From Kryptolebias marmoratus (Eukaryota; Chordata; Actinopteri; Cyprinodontiformes; Rivulidae): 64,000 bases of DNA. The notes under the pieces are model-generated. The model searched no databases and was not told the DNA's origin. It saw only the letters and a list, made by a program, of their open reading frames with translations. The DNA is taken from contig NC_051432.1 in the NCBI RefSeq assembly GCF_001649575.2, positions 24,549,716 to 24,613,715 on the forward strand. The letters run 5' to 3'. Position 1 is the first letter of the stretch. Every line of letters starts with the position of its first letter. The translations under genes were made by a program, and so were the position numbers. Shown here one piece after another: positions 12,676-26,355 of this stretch.

Positions 12676-14892
12676 TGAAATGATTTGATCACCAACAGGA
12701 TGGCTGCATTTTTGAACCACGCAAAATTACATGTTTATACACACTAGTACCCCTAATGTCATATTTTAGAGCAAACAAAAATAGTCGTGTTCATTAGGGA
12801 AAATATTCTGTTATCAGTGGGCGTGATATCTGTTCCCCCTCCAGTTTCCAGCTTTTATGCCAAGTTAGGCTCACTGGAAGTGACCGCTTGGTTAAATCAG
12901 TCATTAAACTGGTATTGATCTTCTCATCTAAATCTCAGCAGGAAAGCAAATAAGCAGATTACCGAAAATGTCAAACGATTAATTTTAAAGCGCTACCCTG
13001 GCTTTAATCATATTTTGGGAACATGACATTTTTATGGAGATTAGGCAAACCTGATTAGGTAATTTTGTTGTTGTCAGGGCTTCCTCTTCAGCTCTAAAGT
13101 CACTTTGCCGTCTGGCTGTTCGGACGCTGCAGATTTTAACATCGGCAATTTCAGATGAGCGCGACAAGAGATGCTTTATCTTACCTCTACACCACATGAC
13201 CCCCTCCAGCTCGGTCCTTATCAGTAAGATGGAGTTTCTCATCCCCCCGTCTGGAGTAGAGCTGAGGTGGAGGTATGCTTTGAGTCTCTATGTTTGTCTG
13301 TCAACAAGATTATGCAAATAAAGACGGGCTAAATTTCATGAGACTTAGGTGCAGCGTGGCTAGAGGGCAGATTAGAACTTGATGTGAATCTGAATCACCT
13401 TCCTTAGAATTTAGATTCAGGACCATCAGACGACTGCTCTTTCTGAGCCCTATAAGTTTCAGCAGATGCTAAAAGTGCTCATCATACCAAGCACCACCTG
13501 CTGATACAGCTGGAAGCACAACATCAAATGAAAAGGTGCGCCTCGAGCTGAGATTGTTTCCCTAACAGGATGTGATGGCGACATGTGCCACTGTGTCAAC
13601 AGGAAGCACCAAAAGCCCAATAATAACCAGAACACTACTCTGTACATAAACATAATAGCTACTTGTGAAGCCAGAACCCAGCCATCACCATGGAGACACA
13701 GGCTTAAGCTGCTGCTTTTTCCACCTCAAAATTACACTAATATAGGAGCAAAGCATGAACTGGCTTCCCAGTAGCCTCAAACCAACCTTTCTGATTTAAT
13801 ATCATACCGTCTGTATTTTATTTCTACACTGTGAAGAAGCAGTATATTGAAATTATAGTTCTGCGTCTCTTTCTCGTCATTATTCAAGTGTTTATACTTT
13901 AATAATCACGTATTAGCTATAGCTATCTTCAATGCAAAAAACAGAAATAGTCAAGAATTTCCATACACAAACTTACATATAAAGGTTATTCAAAGGGAGT
14001 CATGTTCAGTTATTTATAAGTGTAATATTAAAAGTATCATAAAGAACTGTCAGTAAGAAACAAAATCCATGTTGTCTTTTCCTCAGATTGACAGTCAGTG
14101 TGTCCTTAGATCAAAGATTTGTGACCAATGCTGGCAAAATAACTCACAATTAGACATTTTTCAATATGAAGTTATTAATGTTTTCAAAATCTCCATCTTG
14201 CATGAAATAAGAAGCAGGCTTTTAATTTTAGCAAGTTATTGATTATCTATTTTTAACAGTGATATTTGTTGCAGACCTCACAGTGTTCCTTGAACACTAA
14301 TGCATTTTATTTATTTTAAGCCCAAAGCATCATCCTTTTAGCTTTCTAAGACCAGCTAACAACAGGTGCCTATTATATATAGCTAGCTTGATAAAAGAAG
14401 TGACATGAAGCGATAGCAAATGCTGTTTGTGAGAAATGACTCTTTCAGCGATGCTTTAACTAATGCTGAAGATATTTTTCCAAAATCTGTCATGCTCTTT
14501 GTACCTCCCACACTGAACCTGTCTTTCTGCTTTTACTTTATGTGTCAGAGCACAACATTGACACCCAGACATATTTTTAAAAATATGTAAATTAGATAGT
14601 TAAAAATACTTTTTGAGGGAAAAAAACAGCACAGTTTGTGCTGAAATGCAACTGTTGTGTTTGTTGCCGGAGATACCCTATCAGGCTGTTGTCGGCGCAC
14701 ATACAACATACATTTTTGCTGAAATCCAGCACTTTGTAGCGTCACTTATGTTTAATGGATGAAGGGTTGTATAGTGTATGACGCCTTTGGCTTCTCTCAT
14801 TTTTAACATGTGTGTGTGTTTGTATGTGTATGCAGCATTGAACATCAAAGGTCAGGGAAGGGGATAGTTCTCTCTTGTTCTCTGTGTTTTTT
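12676..14892. other. Non-coding sequence without recognisable genes
   Basis: Short stop-bounded frames only. A small patch at 13660-13712 reads weakly like the end of xylt1 exon 2 in one frame, but it has an in-frame stop just upstream and no GT donor, so it was rejected. No RNA gene or transposon terminus was seen. Confidence 0.55.
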
Positions 14893-14940
14893 CTGTGTGT
14901 GCGTACGTGTGTGTGTGTGTGTGTGTGAGCATGTGTGTTG
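14893..14940 (+). repeat. TG-repeat microsatellite
   Basis: An interrupted run of TG dinucleotides with GCGTACG and GAGCA interruptions. More scattered TG-rich sequence lies just upstream at 14807-14832. Confidence 0.9.
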
Positions 14941-15134
14941 AGCTCCACATGTCGTCTCAGCCTGCAGCAGACCCGATGATTCAGAGAACACAGACTGCGT
15001 AACATTCACTGGCTTTGACCCTTTACTACAGCAGCTGTTAATATTATTCTGCAGCTTTGTGCTTATTTATCTTGTTGTGTTGTAACTCTACTAAACGGAG
15101 CTGAATATGTACATTTGTCGCACATGTGTCACTA

Positions 15135-15706
15135 TCAGTGTGCACTCGTTGTGAATGATATGTACATCTTTGGTATTTTGCATGTCAGCGTACGGCTGTG
15201 TGTATTTAGTGCCTGCTGGCTCACCCCAGGCACTCTGTGCTCTTGCCAGTGCCCTGATTTGGATCCCAGAGGCCTCAGAGCTTTTTTTGCTTGGCTATGC
15301 TGACAAATTGATGCTGCCGGACTGGCTAACTGCTCCTTCTGTGGCTGGCACCGCTGCAACGTACTTTGAATACCAAGCAACGACCATGAGCACATCCCTC
15401 TGCCTCTTTGTTTCCTGCAACCCGCACACACAAACAAACAATATAAGATCATGGCACAAACCAGACTTTCCAATTGGGTTTAGCTTTAGGAAAAAGAACC
15501 AAATCCAGCCTGAAATCTGGATCACAAACCTAATCCCCGGCTCTAGGGGATCTGATCTCAGTCACTCTGGGTATGGATATCAGCCATTGCTCCATTCCAC
15601 ATTTGCTTCTGTCCAGTTTTCTCCTTTTCCTCTTGTTTCTCTTCAGCTTATTCTATCAAATTTTGGACAGCTGTTTCACACTGTGAAAAGGGGGATGGTA
15701 GCTTAA
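15135..15706 (+). other. Open region with overlapping frames, coding status unproven
   Basis: A 183-codon open frame runs from 15155 to 15706 on the plus strand, with frames of 112 and 76 codons open on the opposite strand. The plus-strand translation has no signal peptide, repeat or family motif I recognise. It begins in a Cys/Val-rich stretch and ends in Ser/Phe/Leu-rich sequence. The local base composition is more balanced than the flanks, which by itself reduces stops. It could be a chance frame, an old retrocopy or part of a non-coding transcript; chance is most likely. Confidence 0.2.
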
Positions 15707-16100
15707 ATTTACCAATAAAGCTGCAGTCTTTGCAACTGCTGTGTGAGAGTGATTAGCACAGCAGAAGCTGCCTTTACTTTGGTGACAAACCCATATGGTT
15801 TCTATATTTACTAGTTAGCATTAGCTTGATCTATTTGTATTAGAGTCAGTTTTACATGGCAGACTATTCATTAAATATTTCCACAACACAGTGAGTACAA
15901 CATGTTTGTATGTTTGACAGAGGCACACATGCTCGTCAACAACTGTGTTCACATGGAAACTAACTAACTTGATATGAAAGCGCCCAATGTAACCGCCTGA
16001 AATCAGATCAGGATCAGGACTCGTTCCATCTTTTATTTACCACATTTAATTAACAATCTGGGTATTTCAACCAGCTCCTCTGAGAATGGGGAACATTAGG
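15707..16100. other. Non-coding sequence without recognisable features
   Basis: AT-rich sequence between the open region and the TTGG-rich tract. I see no gene, RNA or mobile-element signature. Confidence 0.55.
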
Positions 16101-16104
16101 GGAC

Positions 16105-16375
16105 ATAAAGAGTTTTTGTTTGTTTGGCTGTTTGGTTGAATGTTGGTGGTAAATTTGTTTATATGTTTATTTGGTTAATTAGTTGTTTTTGTATGGTTGA
16201 TTGTTTAGTTGGATATTTGGTTGTTTATTTGTTGAATTAATTGGTTGTTTAGTTATTTTTTGTATGGCTGATTGATTAGTTAAGTGTTTAGTTGGATGTT
16301 TGGTTGGTTGTTGTTTCATTGGTCATTATTTATTTGTTTGTTAGGTTGGTTGATTATTTGAATTGACACAAATGG
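16105..16375 (+). repeat. Cryptic TTTG/TTGGTTG satellite with internal duplication
   Basis: The strand is almost free of C and is built from TTTG, TTGG and TTAG words. Two longer units of about 75 bp recur: 'tttttgtatggttgattg' near 16183 and 'ttttttgtatggctgattg' near 16256, each followed by 'tttagttgga'. This points to tandem duplication on top of tetranucleotide slippage. Confidence 0.75.
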
Positions 16376-19300
16376 TTTTCTTCTCTTGTACCAAAAATTT
16401 TTTTATTGACTAAATAAATTTTTCTACTTTAAGTTGATTAACATTTTCAAATTTGAATTTGAGTTTATTTTGATTTTGTTTGTTTGTTTTATTATCTTGC
16501 TTTTGCACTTGAAGTTATATTGTGTACACCCGTGTTTGAACAGTACCTTATATAAATAATTTCAGCTATGTGGAGTTAAGTTAAAACTGTTGAGAAGGAC
16601 TTTTTTGGACTCGTCTTTACCTTTAAACTATAAAGACTGCTGCCTAATTAGAGTCCTAAGAAACATAAACATAAACATAAATCTGGTTATCTTCTACTGA
16701 AAGGTATTTAATCAATATAGGTTTTGTGTCTGTTTTATATTAACTGCAAATCAGTAAAGTGAACCATATTCCTCATAAAAAAGTTACTTTTTAAGTATAT
16801 CATCTAATTGAAACGTAAACAATAAACTTGATTTTGTGGCGATATTAATTTTTAATTATCTTTTCTTTGGGAGGCACCAGATAACAAAAATTAGCTAACC
16901 TAAATTATTACTGTTTATGTATTTTTGGGACAGTGGGTGTTATTATGGAGGTTATTGGCAAGTGTTTTGGTAAAGGTGAGACAGATATCTGGCTTTACTG
17001 CAGTGGAGTGCTACACAATTCCCCAACACACATGATCGCTCACACACAAAGCAGTCTTCACATTCCAACCACACACACACACAAAGGATGGATGCTCCGT
17101 GTGGCTCTGTCACAGTTTCCTCTCAGACAGACGGACCCTAGCTCCTGCCTGCTCTCGGATTGCCACATGGTACACCGCTGTAGCTGGCTATCTCCGCCTT
17201 GAGCTTCTGTTTCTTCAGCTGTAGCAATAATCAGCTAGCCTCCGCTGCTTGCCAGGTTAACCACATAATTGCTGTAGTCATCTGGCTGAAACGGTTTTCA
17301 GTCCAGCGCAGAAAGCGTGATCCTACCGTAGCAGAGAGCTTCTTTAGCTGAACCCAAAGCACATGAGACTACAACACTCAAAACCCTCACTGCAATGTGG
17401 GAAAGAGAGCTGGTTTACTTAGCTTATCTCCCTTTAAAGGTCATGGATTAGTAATTCTTGGGCCCTGTAGCTCTTACTCATTCTTATGGATCAGCACCAA
17501 GCACAGTCAACAAACCAGCACTGAACTTTAAAGTCCTGTGAGCTGCCATTGGAAAGTCTGATTGGTGGTTGGGTTGTGGTAGAACAGGATCAGGCTGTCC
17601 TTTCTCTGGAGGTCTAAAGAATCGCTTTTAACTTTATATTTAAAAAAGGGCAGACAGTCTGAGTAAACTGATACACATGTTTTAAGGTGTGTGAAAACGT
17701 CAGGTGTTTAGATATTTTTGTGCCACATATCTGGGTTATGAATGGAGTGTGTGCAAATGGACATGGATGACATAAATTTCCCCTGGCTGCTGTTCTGGGA
17801 AAAGTTAAGGAAATCCAACCAGGAAATACTTAAATGGACTGTCTCTTAATGTATTCTAACATAAGAGTTTGAGGCTTGCTCAGATCAAGAGTAAAGGTCA
17901 AAGAGTAAAAGTGTGATGATCTTAAAGAGCATTAGCATGCTAACAGATCACTTCTGTTAAGCTTTCTTTTCTGTTTTATTTTATTTTCTTTCTTTCATCC
18001 AAAAGGTTATATTGTTGCTGCAGTTTATTCTGTTTATTGGCAAGAGCATTATAACATTTATGAAAATGTTACTAGAGTTGGAGCTCAGAGCCACACAGAA
18101 TGATGATCTGGATTTCTTATTTGGTTTTTTTGAGGCTGTAGTTATTTACTATTTGTTGTTGCACCAACAGGAGGGAGAGCAAATATGAATCATTTTACAA
18201 GTCACTTTATCCTGCAAATGAAGATTATTTCTATTAATGATTCATAAGGAAATTTAAAGAGTTGGTACACTGTGTGAAATGGAAAAAAAAATGCAAATTG
18301 TAGGAATTTACAAATAATTAACAGCTTGTTTTACACTGAAAAATGAACAAAAACCAGCACCAACTGAAACTGAAAAAGGGAAAAAGACATTAACATGAAG
18401 GGACAAAGAAGGGTTTGCCACTGTGTTTCATCATTTCTATTTTAGCAACATTCTTAGTATTTAAAAGTGGAGAAAATGTACTGTTTAGTTGTTTCTGTTT
18501 GATGTAGATTTTAAACTTTTTAGCAGCCATGGGAATGTTTGTTATAATTTTATTCAGAACATATATAGGTTTAGAACAGAACATTGCAACGACAGCATTT
18601 AACATGTTGTTTTCGTACTATTTTAGATTATATGTAGATTATTAAATACTTGTTTTCAATCTTTTTGCAATGGAAATGTAACCTTGTGTTGTTTGGCCAA
18701 AAACAACAGCAGAATATTAACTGATCAAGTTTGCTATAAACCTTTTGACTCATAATTTATTTATTGTTTAAAATCATATTAAATATCACCTGTTGTGACT
18801 GCAACAGCCTTGACCTTTGACCTGCACAGTGTCTAATTAGCCTTAATAGCCTTTCAGATCTACTGTATATGCCATGAATGCTGTAAGTTTTACCTGAACT
18901 CTCATGAAATGAAAATAGAAAAAACAGTGGTAACACATTTAGTAAGTGACAGCACTCTGTTCTTAATTCAGAAAATTATAATCATGGTACCCACACTGCT
19001 GAAACTAAACGTGACAGTTGCCTAAAGGCATTCAAGTGCAACACAGCAGGGTTTAAAAGCAGATTGTCAGCTTGGAGTGTCAGGAAACATTCACCCAGTG
19101 ATTGACTATTAGAGAACTGCAACCAGAAACACCCAGACCTGGTGGTGTCAGACCCCTTCAGCAAAGCACTTGACTTGTAGCAAATGTCCTACTGCGCCAG
19201 TAGACGATGTTAAAAGGATTTCATTTTGCTTTTCTGGATGCATTGCAGGAAAAGTAATTTACTCGTGTTTCTAGTGAGGTTGAAGATAAACCGGAGATGC

Positions 19301-20385
19301 AACTTAACCGATTATACGCGCTGTGTTTTCTCTGATACAGAACTAATAAACCCCAACTGTTCAGAGCAGTGGGAACTTAATGGACATGTTGAAAAATACG
19401 ATCTTAAACTCACGTGTCCTGAAGACTCTGAAAAAAAGCTAAATGTGGGTATACGCAGTTAAAGCTGCAAGGAATGTTGAAATTTCCTTCCAGTCCTTCC
19501 ACCATAAATTAATTGCAAAAAGATGTCTTTATTTAAACCTTCTCAGAACCGTATTTGCAAGATTCAATTATGTATTTACCTCTGGTGTATTTACTGTTGG
19601 CAGCAGCAGGATTTAGCCTGAAAAACACCTAACATCATTAGTGTGATAACCCTCTGAGCTGAACTGACATGAACGATAAAGAAAGAAAGGGAGAGAATGA
19701 GAGAAGAAAGAAAGAAAGTGACAAACACGCTGATTTTTTTTTTTTCTGTAAGTTTTTTTAGAATAACACTGCGTGGGAGGAGATTTGGAGTGACCCAATT
19801 AAAATGTTGGATTCCTGAGAGGAATAAATTAAGAAAATGTCAGTTAGGCTGAGCCGGAGGAGGGGAGATTAAGAAGCAGAGGCTAGAATACGGTCTGAGT
19901 TTTGCTCTTGGTTTTTATCACTGCTGCATGGGAACTGTGGCCCTTTCCTAATACGAACCAAATGGAGTTAGCAAAGGCATGTGAAACTTCAGAAAGTCTG
20001 CTAATAAATGGGTGTGACGTAGCTTATACAGCTGATGTTCTATTGTAATTTTGTTAAGGAACTAACATTAAAATTAACAAGACAATAAACTACAGGGCTT
20101 TAATGTGGTCTTACATTTTGATCTGCGCAACTTAAAGGAATTGCTTGGTTGTTCTTTAATGAATTTATGTGAAGAACTTTTCAGCAGTCAGTGTTTCATC
20201 TGCTGTAGTCAGTGGTCAGACAGATTAGTGAACTTCCCAGAGCCCAGCTACTCAAGGCTCTGATAGCAAATTCCTGCTATCAAAAACAACTCAAAACCTG
20301 CTTTACAGTTTCAGAAAACACTGTTGTATTTAGTATTTTTTCACTCTGTCACATTTGCAACTACTTTCACTGCCTGTATTTTATC
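16376..20385. other. Non-coding sequence without recognisable genes
   Basis: No exon, RNA gene or transposon end is visible. A 78-codon frame at 19226-19462 has no recognisable motif and no homologue I can recall. A homopurine stretch occurs near 19670-19720. Confidence 0.55.
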
Positions 20386-20393
20386 AGTTAAAC

Positions 20394-20450
20394 CAGGGGT
20401 CTCCAATCCTGGTCCTCGAGGACCTGGAGGACTAGGGTTGGAGACCACTG
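20394..20450. mobile_element. 57-bp hAT-type micro-MITE with perfect 8-bp TSD
   Basis: The element begins CAGGGGTCTCCAA and ends TTGGAGACCACTG, so its terminal inverted repeats match at 12 of 13 positions. It is flanked on both sides by the same 8 bp, agttaaac (20386-20393 and 20451-20458), the target duplication length expected for hAT transposons. Its centre holds the 14-bp perfect palindrome GGTCCTCGAGGACC. It has no coding capacity and would depend on a transposase elsewhere. Confidence 0.85.
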
Positions 20451-20458
20451 AGTTAAAC

Positions 20459-23400
20459 CATCACTGTGTTAAATGCTATCACTGTGACGGCTACAAATAT
20501 CCTGCCTTTGATTAGTTGAGTCCCCCAGGACTAACCACAAGTTTTGTTTCTGTATGACCAGACCTATAAAACATCTTATCTCTATAGTAAAAAAAACCAT
20601 GTTGTCTTTACTTTCATATGAGTCAGTTTTACTGTTTTTAGTTGTTTTGGGAGTAGACCACAGAGCTGTAAGTTACAGCTGATCAGACAGGACACAATGA
20701 GCCGCCCATTTAACATGAATATCTCAACACAAATGTGATAGATGTTTTGAGTTAGGATATTTTAGGTGACAGGCATTCGCTCTCAAACAAGCCTCATTAG
20801 CAGCTATTCTCTGACTGCTGTAACACTGTTAAGATACTGTTTGATCATAATTATTACACACAACCTCACTTTTTTAAAAACAAAAAACAAAAAAACAGTA
20901 TCCCTTTAAGAAATTGTAGTACCCTAAAAGTCACTAGGCTGTTAGCATCTTGAAGCTAGCATCATAACTCTACCAGTCTTGTCAGATACATTTCTCCTTT
21001 GGGAAAGCTCCATATGGAACCAACATTTTTCTGCTGTGCTGGACAGGATGTGCCCATACGGATGCTGTCGTACTGCTTGGAGTGTGTATTAGAGGAGATG
21101 ACAGTATTTATAATGTGTCTATTGTCAGCGCAGAGTTAGAGAAAATTTAGATGAACAACTAGAGGCAACAGTAGAAGGGTGAAAGGAGGAGAGGACATCT
21201 GGTACCAATATTCATATTAGTTAGGGGTGATTAATTGTTGGTGAGAGGCAGAAAAACACAAGTATCAGTGGGTCTGTGGTGTCAGTATACTACAGTATAC
21301 ACAGTTTTTGATTTTACTTACCTTTGAAGTGATCTTTGTTAATTACATACAGCAGTATGCATGAATTTCTCGAAGTTGAAAAAAAAAAACAGTTGTTCTT
21401 GGTGCCGTATCTGTAATACTGAAGCTTCCAGGCCACACTGATCTGCACAGCAGCCACTTTGACAGTACATCAGTGTGCATTGTCACACTGTTGTGCATAA
21501 TACACTCGCTTTGCTTTCAACTGCAATCATTTCTGAAAGTTAGATTCCATCAAAGTTTTAACAGTGTCAAACTTCTGCACCGAAATGGAAGTTGTATCTA
21601 ATCTATTTGGCGATGATTGCTTGCAAATGAATAGTAGTTACAGTTGATATTTTCAAGCGAGCTGAACTAAAAGCAAATTACCCCCCAGCACTTTCTTGCC
21701 GCACTCCAGCGCTCAGACTTACACTGTGAAATCCAAGCATGTAGTGTTTGATCAGAAGGCAACTACTTCACCGCTGGGCTCCAAAACAACAACCAGCAGG
21801 TTATTTGTTTCACTTTTTTTCTTTACTGTTCCTCCCAAGCTGTCATATGATCTCCTTTCGTCATGATTTGTCCAGAACTCAAATCACCTGTGGATTGTTC
21901 TGTGTGGCGCTCCAATCTTCTGTGCAGCGTCTTGCAGCAGCGGCAGGTCTGGGCTAGTGGTTACTGGTGATAGATAGGGTTGCAATGGCCGTGGGGCTAC
22001 ATTTCACTTAAGCTGTCACAGGTGTAATAAAGACCAGATTTCAGTGTGAAGCAGCAGCAATGTGTGAGTCTGAAAGAGCGAATCGCATAGCAAACATAGT
22101 AGTTCATATGAGAAGGTCGGACTGACTTCTGTGGTTTCTGCTGGCCTGCTTCCATCCACTTGTTGCTCGTCATATTAGTTACAACAAATGAATCATGGTG
22201 ACAACAATGTCAATGAATGAGACAAGTGAAATGACACACAGATGGATCTTAGTGTCACAATTACCATCTTTTTATGGAACAAATATAAACCGGTATCTGG
22301 TTTGACCCAAAAGCTGAATGCTGCAGGGTTTCCATGTAATTTTCTATGAATTAAAACAAAACTCCAGTGTGATTACAAGGTTTTATAACATTCGGTTTGT
22401 TATTTACAGGTTTTAAGCTTTTTTAGTTGTTTGACATTTTGTGGTTTTGAATAATTTACAAAATGATTAGTCTCACTAGAATTACAGGAAAAGGACCATT
22501 AAACAAAATAAAAATCTAAATAGCGTACGAAAAAAAGGGTAATTTTGCATTATTCATTATGCACCAGCGTGAATTCCTATTAGGTATTCCAACAGAAAGA
22601 GACTGAATCACCTCATCAGAGTTCTCATCTAACACTATCAGCAGCAACACTGCAGACTGGAATGTGAGTTGAAACAAACAGATTTTCCAGCCTTCTGTAT
22701 TTTCCTACCAGCAGTTATCATATGAAATATATCCTGTTGTAATGTAACCTGGCATAACTGGTTTTATTCTTATGTTTTGGGCACTTTTTTCTTGTTAAAC
22801 AAGGAGAAAAGAATAATAAAATCTGACAAATTACAAATATGCTTCCAAAATGTTTAAAAGTATACAGATACAGTAACAAGTTTATGAGGCTGTTCAAACC
22901 TGCCGTCTGTATCAATCTTGGGTGATTTGATTGAAAGTGGACAACTCTGATTTGTAGTGTTCACATCTAGCACTAAATGCAAACCTGAAGGTTGTGTAAA
23001 AATTACATACATCCAGACATCTGAGCTACATTTTTATTTGGACATTAATGTGGTTTGGAGCCATTTGAGAAGCATTTTTATTGCGTTATCTCATTATATG
23101 CTAAATTACCTAACTGTCAGAGCAAAGACCAAAGATTTCACCCCATAAACCTCCACAGTGTGCTGACAGCTGTCAGCTGTTTTTATTTACACAACTCCAT
23201 TGTGCGCATTACATCTGCACTGTGTTTAACTTAGTTCCTATAATGCGACATAACGCTGCCCAAACTGTTCTCCTGTAGTTTATAAAGCACATTTTACTCT
23301 ACGGTGACCACCGCGGGTCCAATGTGCTCTAAAATCAATCAGAACAAACAATAAACTGAATAGAAACTCACCTGTACACCTGTATCCACTTTAATTAATA

Positions 23401-25827
23401 AATTCTTAACAAAATGAACATTTTTATTAAGAAGGATTCTGAAAAATAGTTCATAAAAACTTTTAGCTGAAAAAAAACAAAAACATAAAAGGCTGTATAT
23501 TCAGAATATTCCCAAGAATGGCTGTTTATGGTTAATTAGTTAGCAGTTGAACCAGTTCAGTAGGCGGTCCTATTTCTTGGCTCAGGACAGATTGTGTCCA
23601 GACTACCAAGCGTATCGAACCAAATGGATAAAAAGGGCCCAATGTGAAAGCATTTTCTGTTCCCATTAAGGCCATTGCACATGTATTTAGGACTTTTTGA
23701 ATGCAACCCAATAGCTAAGGACACACTGAAGTATCAGAGCTAAACTGGGCCAAAAACACGACCATTTAGAAACCATCCTTCATAGTAACAGATTTGCTTT
23801 GCATTTGTTTGACTGTTGTAGTTTTGCGTTTTATCATCGCTGAAATTCAACCAATCATATTAGCAAACATCTGTTTCTCTGTAACAGCTGGTAAAAATGT
23901 ACCTGCTTGTGATAGTGGTTCTGCTAATTTTGCCAGTCCTGCTAACTTACAAGAAAATATTGTCAAAAATGTTAAGTGGGAGACATCACAAAATCATTGT
24001 AAAAGCTGGTAGGACACTAGAAAATTAGAAGTATATTAAAGATCATTTTTACTTTCAGTTATCTATATAATGGCAAAGACACTGTATGTGCAGCTTCAGA
24101 TAAACTTTAGACTGTATAAAACTAAAACTATCTACAAAAGGATTTATCACACAAATTTAGGACGGAATGTTAAAGCCAATAAAAGTTGTTTTTGATAATA
24201 CAGTTTGATGTAAAATCCTGCTCTTGAAGACAGCGCTTTCAAGCTGCGCGACCACCTTTTAAGGCCAAAAAATGAAAAATGTTTACCAAAAACCGCAGCT
24301 TCTCTGCTTCAAGGACCATTACCTTAGCTGCTGATAAAAACATAATAAGACAGAACAAAGCAGGAAAAAACAAAATGCCTGTTAGATGTGGCACAGCAGT
24401 GAGGAGCCGAGATTTATGACTTTCTATACTTTTATAATCTTGTAACATGCTGGGATATATTCACAGTTGTAGTCATAGTGAGCCTCTCTTCATGTTATTT
24501 ATTTCAATGAAGCTCAATATTGTTTGATTAAAGATGTTATTGTGTAGCAGAGTTCAGAAAGTTTCTGTACTTCTGCTTTATCTATTCTAGCAAGTGTTTT
24601 TTTTTTGTATTTTACCTCCATAACCATAGGTTCTTTTCTTCTCCTATATGTCTCTGTCTCATTTGTCTGGTTTTTCACTTTCCCTCCTGCTTTTTTCACG
24701 CTCCTGCTTAATTTCACGCCGTAGCCCTGTTGCCTCAGCAGTTCTCCCACTTTTGTGTCTCCGGCTCCCAGTGTATGTGAGTGTCTGTGCGTGTCTGTCT
24801 GTGTGTTTCTTTTCCCGGTGACATTTCTGTGCCAGGTGTGACAAATGGCAGGCAGAGAGGAAACATTTATTCCCTGTGGTGATCTTAATTAGCCTATCAG
24901 CTAAGCCTTGGCACCAGCTTGTTTTGAAAGCCACACACACGCACACACCAACATGCACATACATTTATCCTCGAGTAAGAATCCACCAACAAGTGCACAT
25001 GCAGGCATACACACACAACAGACGAATCAGTTCGGTGCATGAGTCCCACAGATAATTGGATAGTACAATGAAATGATGTCTAAATCCTTATTTTTCCTCT
25101 TCAGTTTCATATCCAGAGGGACTCAGTTGTATCCAACCTCATCTTTTTGCTATTAAAAGGTTAAATCATTTACAAATTACAGCTCTCTTCCAGTAATTAG
25201 CATATGGTGGGGGTGTAGAGGGCATACAGGGCCAGCAGGCGAGACAGGAAGAGAGACAGTGAAGAAAAAGCGAGTGTACTGCATCTCTGCAGGATGAGAT
25301 TTTTCAAACAGACTATCACGACCAGCGCAGCTCACATATCCATCTGTGTGAATCATTGTGTGCATGTGTGTAAACATCTGTCCTGTTCTTTGTACCAATG
25401 TCATGCCAAACTGCACATCTGCAGCTGTGGGATGGAGGTAGGGGGTTGATGATGGAGTTCTGGTAACCAGTAACCCCGCAGCCAAACAAGATGGCTGGAA
25501 CACACCACTGCTAATTGTGCACACACAGTAATACAAACACACACACACACATAATAAACACAAGATCATAAATGTGCTTTCAGCTGAATTAGTAGTATCT
25601 GAGGGCTTGCCTTTGTCTCTTTTTTCCTCAGTCTATGGACAAATTATGGACATTATTGGCTCCAAAAGAGACTCCCTGTCTGCCTCCATCTATTTTTCTT
25701 TCCCGCTGATCCGAGGCTTTGGCATGTCCCACTGCACCCCCGCTGTGAAGAAGGAAATGAGAGCCAAAAATGCTGCTGATGTGTCTTCCTGCAAAGCGCC
25801 AGGTTTTTAGACTTTGATGCCAACCAG
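20459..25827. other. Non-coding sequence without recognisable genes
   Basis: Stop-dense AT-rich sequence. Frames at 23794-24012, 24659-24964 and 25177-25569 contain no recognisable domains; the last two overlap TG- or CA-rich stretches. No RNA gene or clear mobile-element terminus was seen. Confidence 0.55.
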
Positions 25828-25853
25828 GTGGTGGTGGTGGGGGGTGGGGGGGT
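25828..25853 (+). repeat. GGT/G-run tract, possible G-quadruplex
   Basis: Repeated GGT units run into G6 and G7 tracts separated by single T residues. The runs could form an intramolecular G-quadruplex on the plus strand. Further G6 runs at about 26000-26020 extend the G-rich patch. Confidence 0.6.
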
Positions 25854-26142
25854 ATTAAGGTGCTCTTTAATGGTAGAAAAGAGAGGAGGTGAACGCTGTA
25901 ATCTGACCAGATTGTGTTGCAACTTGTTTTGGGTGTGGCCTGGTCAGGCAGCCCTGCTGGCAACAAATGGCTTTTGATGTCAGGTTTAAAAGGTTTAGGT
26001 GGGGGGTTTTTGAGTGGGGGGAAGAGGAGAATTCCATGCTGTTTTGAGGTGGGAATAATATTGAAAGGTCCACTATGAGAAACAAAACACAGTTGTTCTT
26101 TTTCAGCACTTACAGCACAAATACTGCAGTGTATTTTATTGA

Positions 26143-26355
26143 CGCCTGCTGCCTACAGGCAGTAGGTGAACAATAATGTTTTGGCCTGTGTGTGCATGTG
26201 TTTGTGTGTCTGTTTATTACAAAAATATCTCATGAACTACAAGTTTTAATGAAACTTTCAGCAAGTCACAAGTGATTACTTTTAGAGTCAACCTGACTGA
26301 AGATGGCTGCCGCAGCTAACTGACCTTAAAACACACAAAACAATAAAAATAAGTC
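26143..26355 (-). mobile_element. RepA partial copy 3
   Basis: Carries the RepA phrases 'aatatctcatgaact', 'taatgaaactttcagcaagt', 'agtcaacctgactgaagatgg' and 'ctgaccttaa'. It lacks the distal half with the terminal hairpin, so it is a truncated copy. Confidence 0.7.

Noticed and set aside
13660..13712. Possible xylt1 exon 2 reading ...ITMETQ before position 13712
   Set aside because: Similar to the expected ITLETQ end, but the frame has a stop just upstream, no credible acceptor, and the next bases are GC followed by TTAA, not a GT donor.
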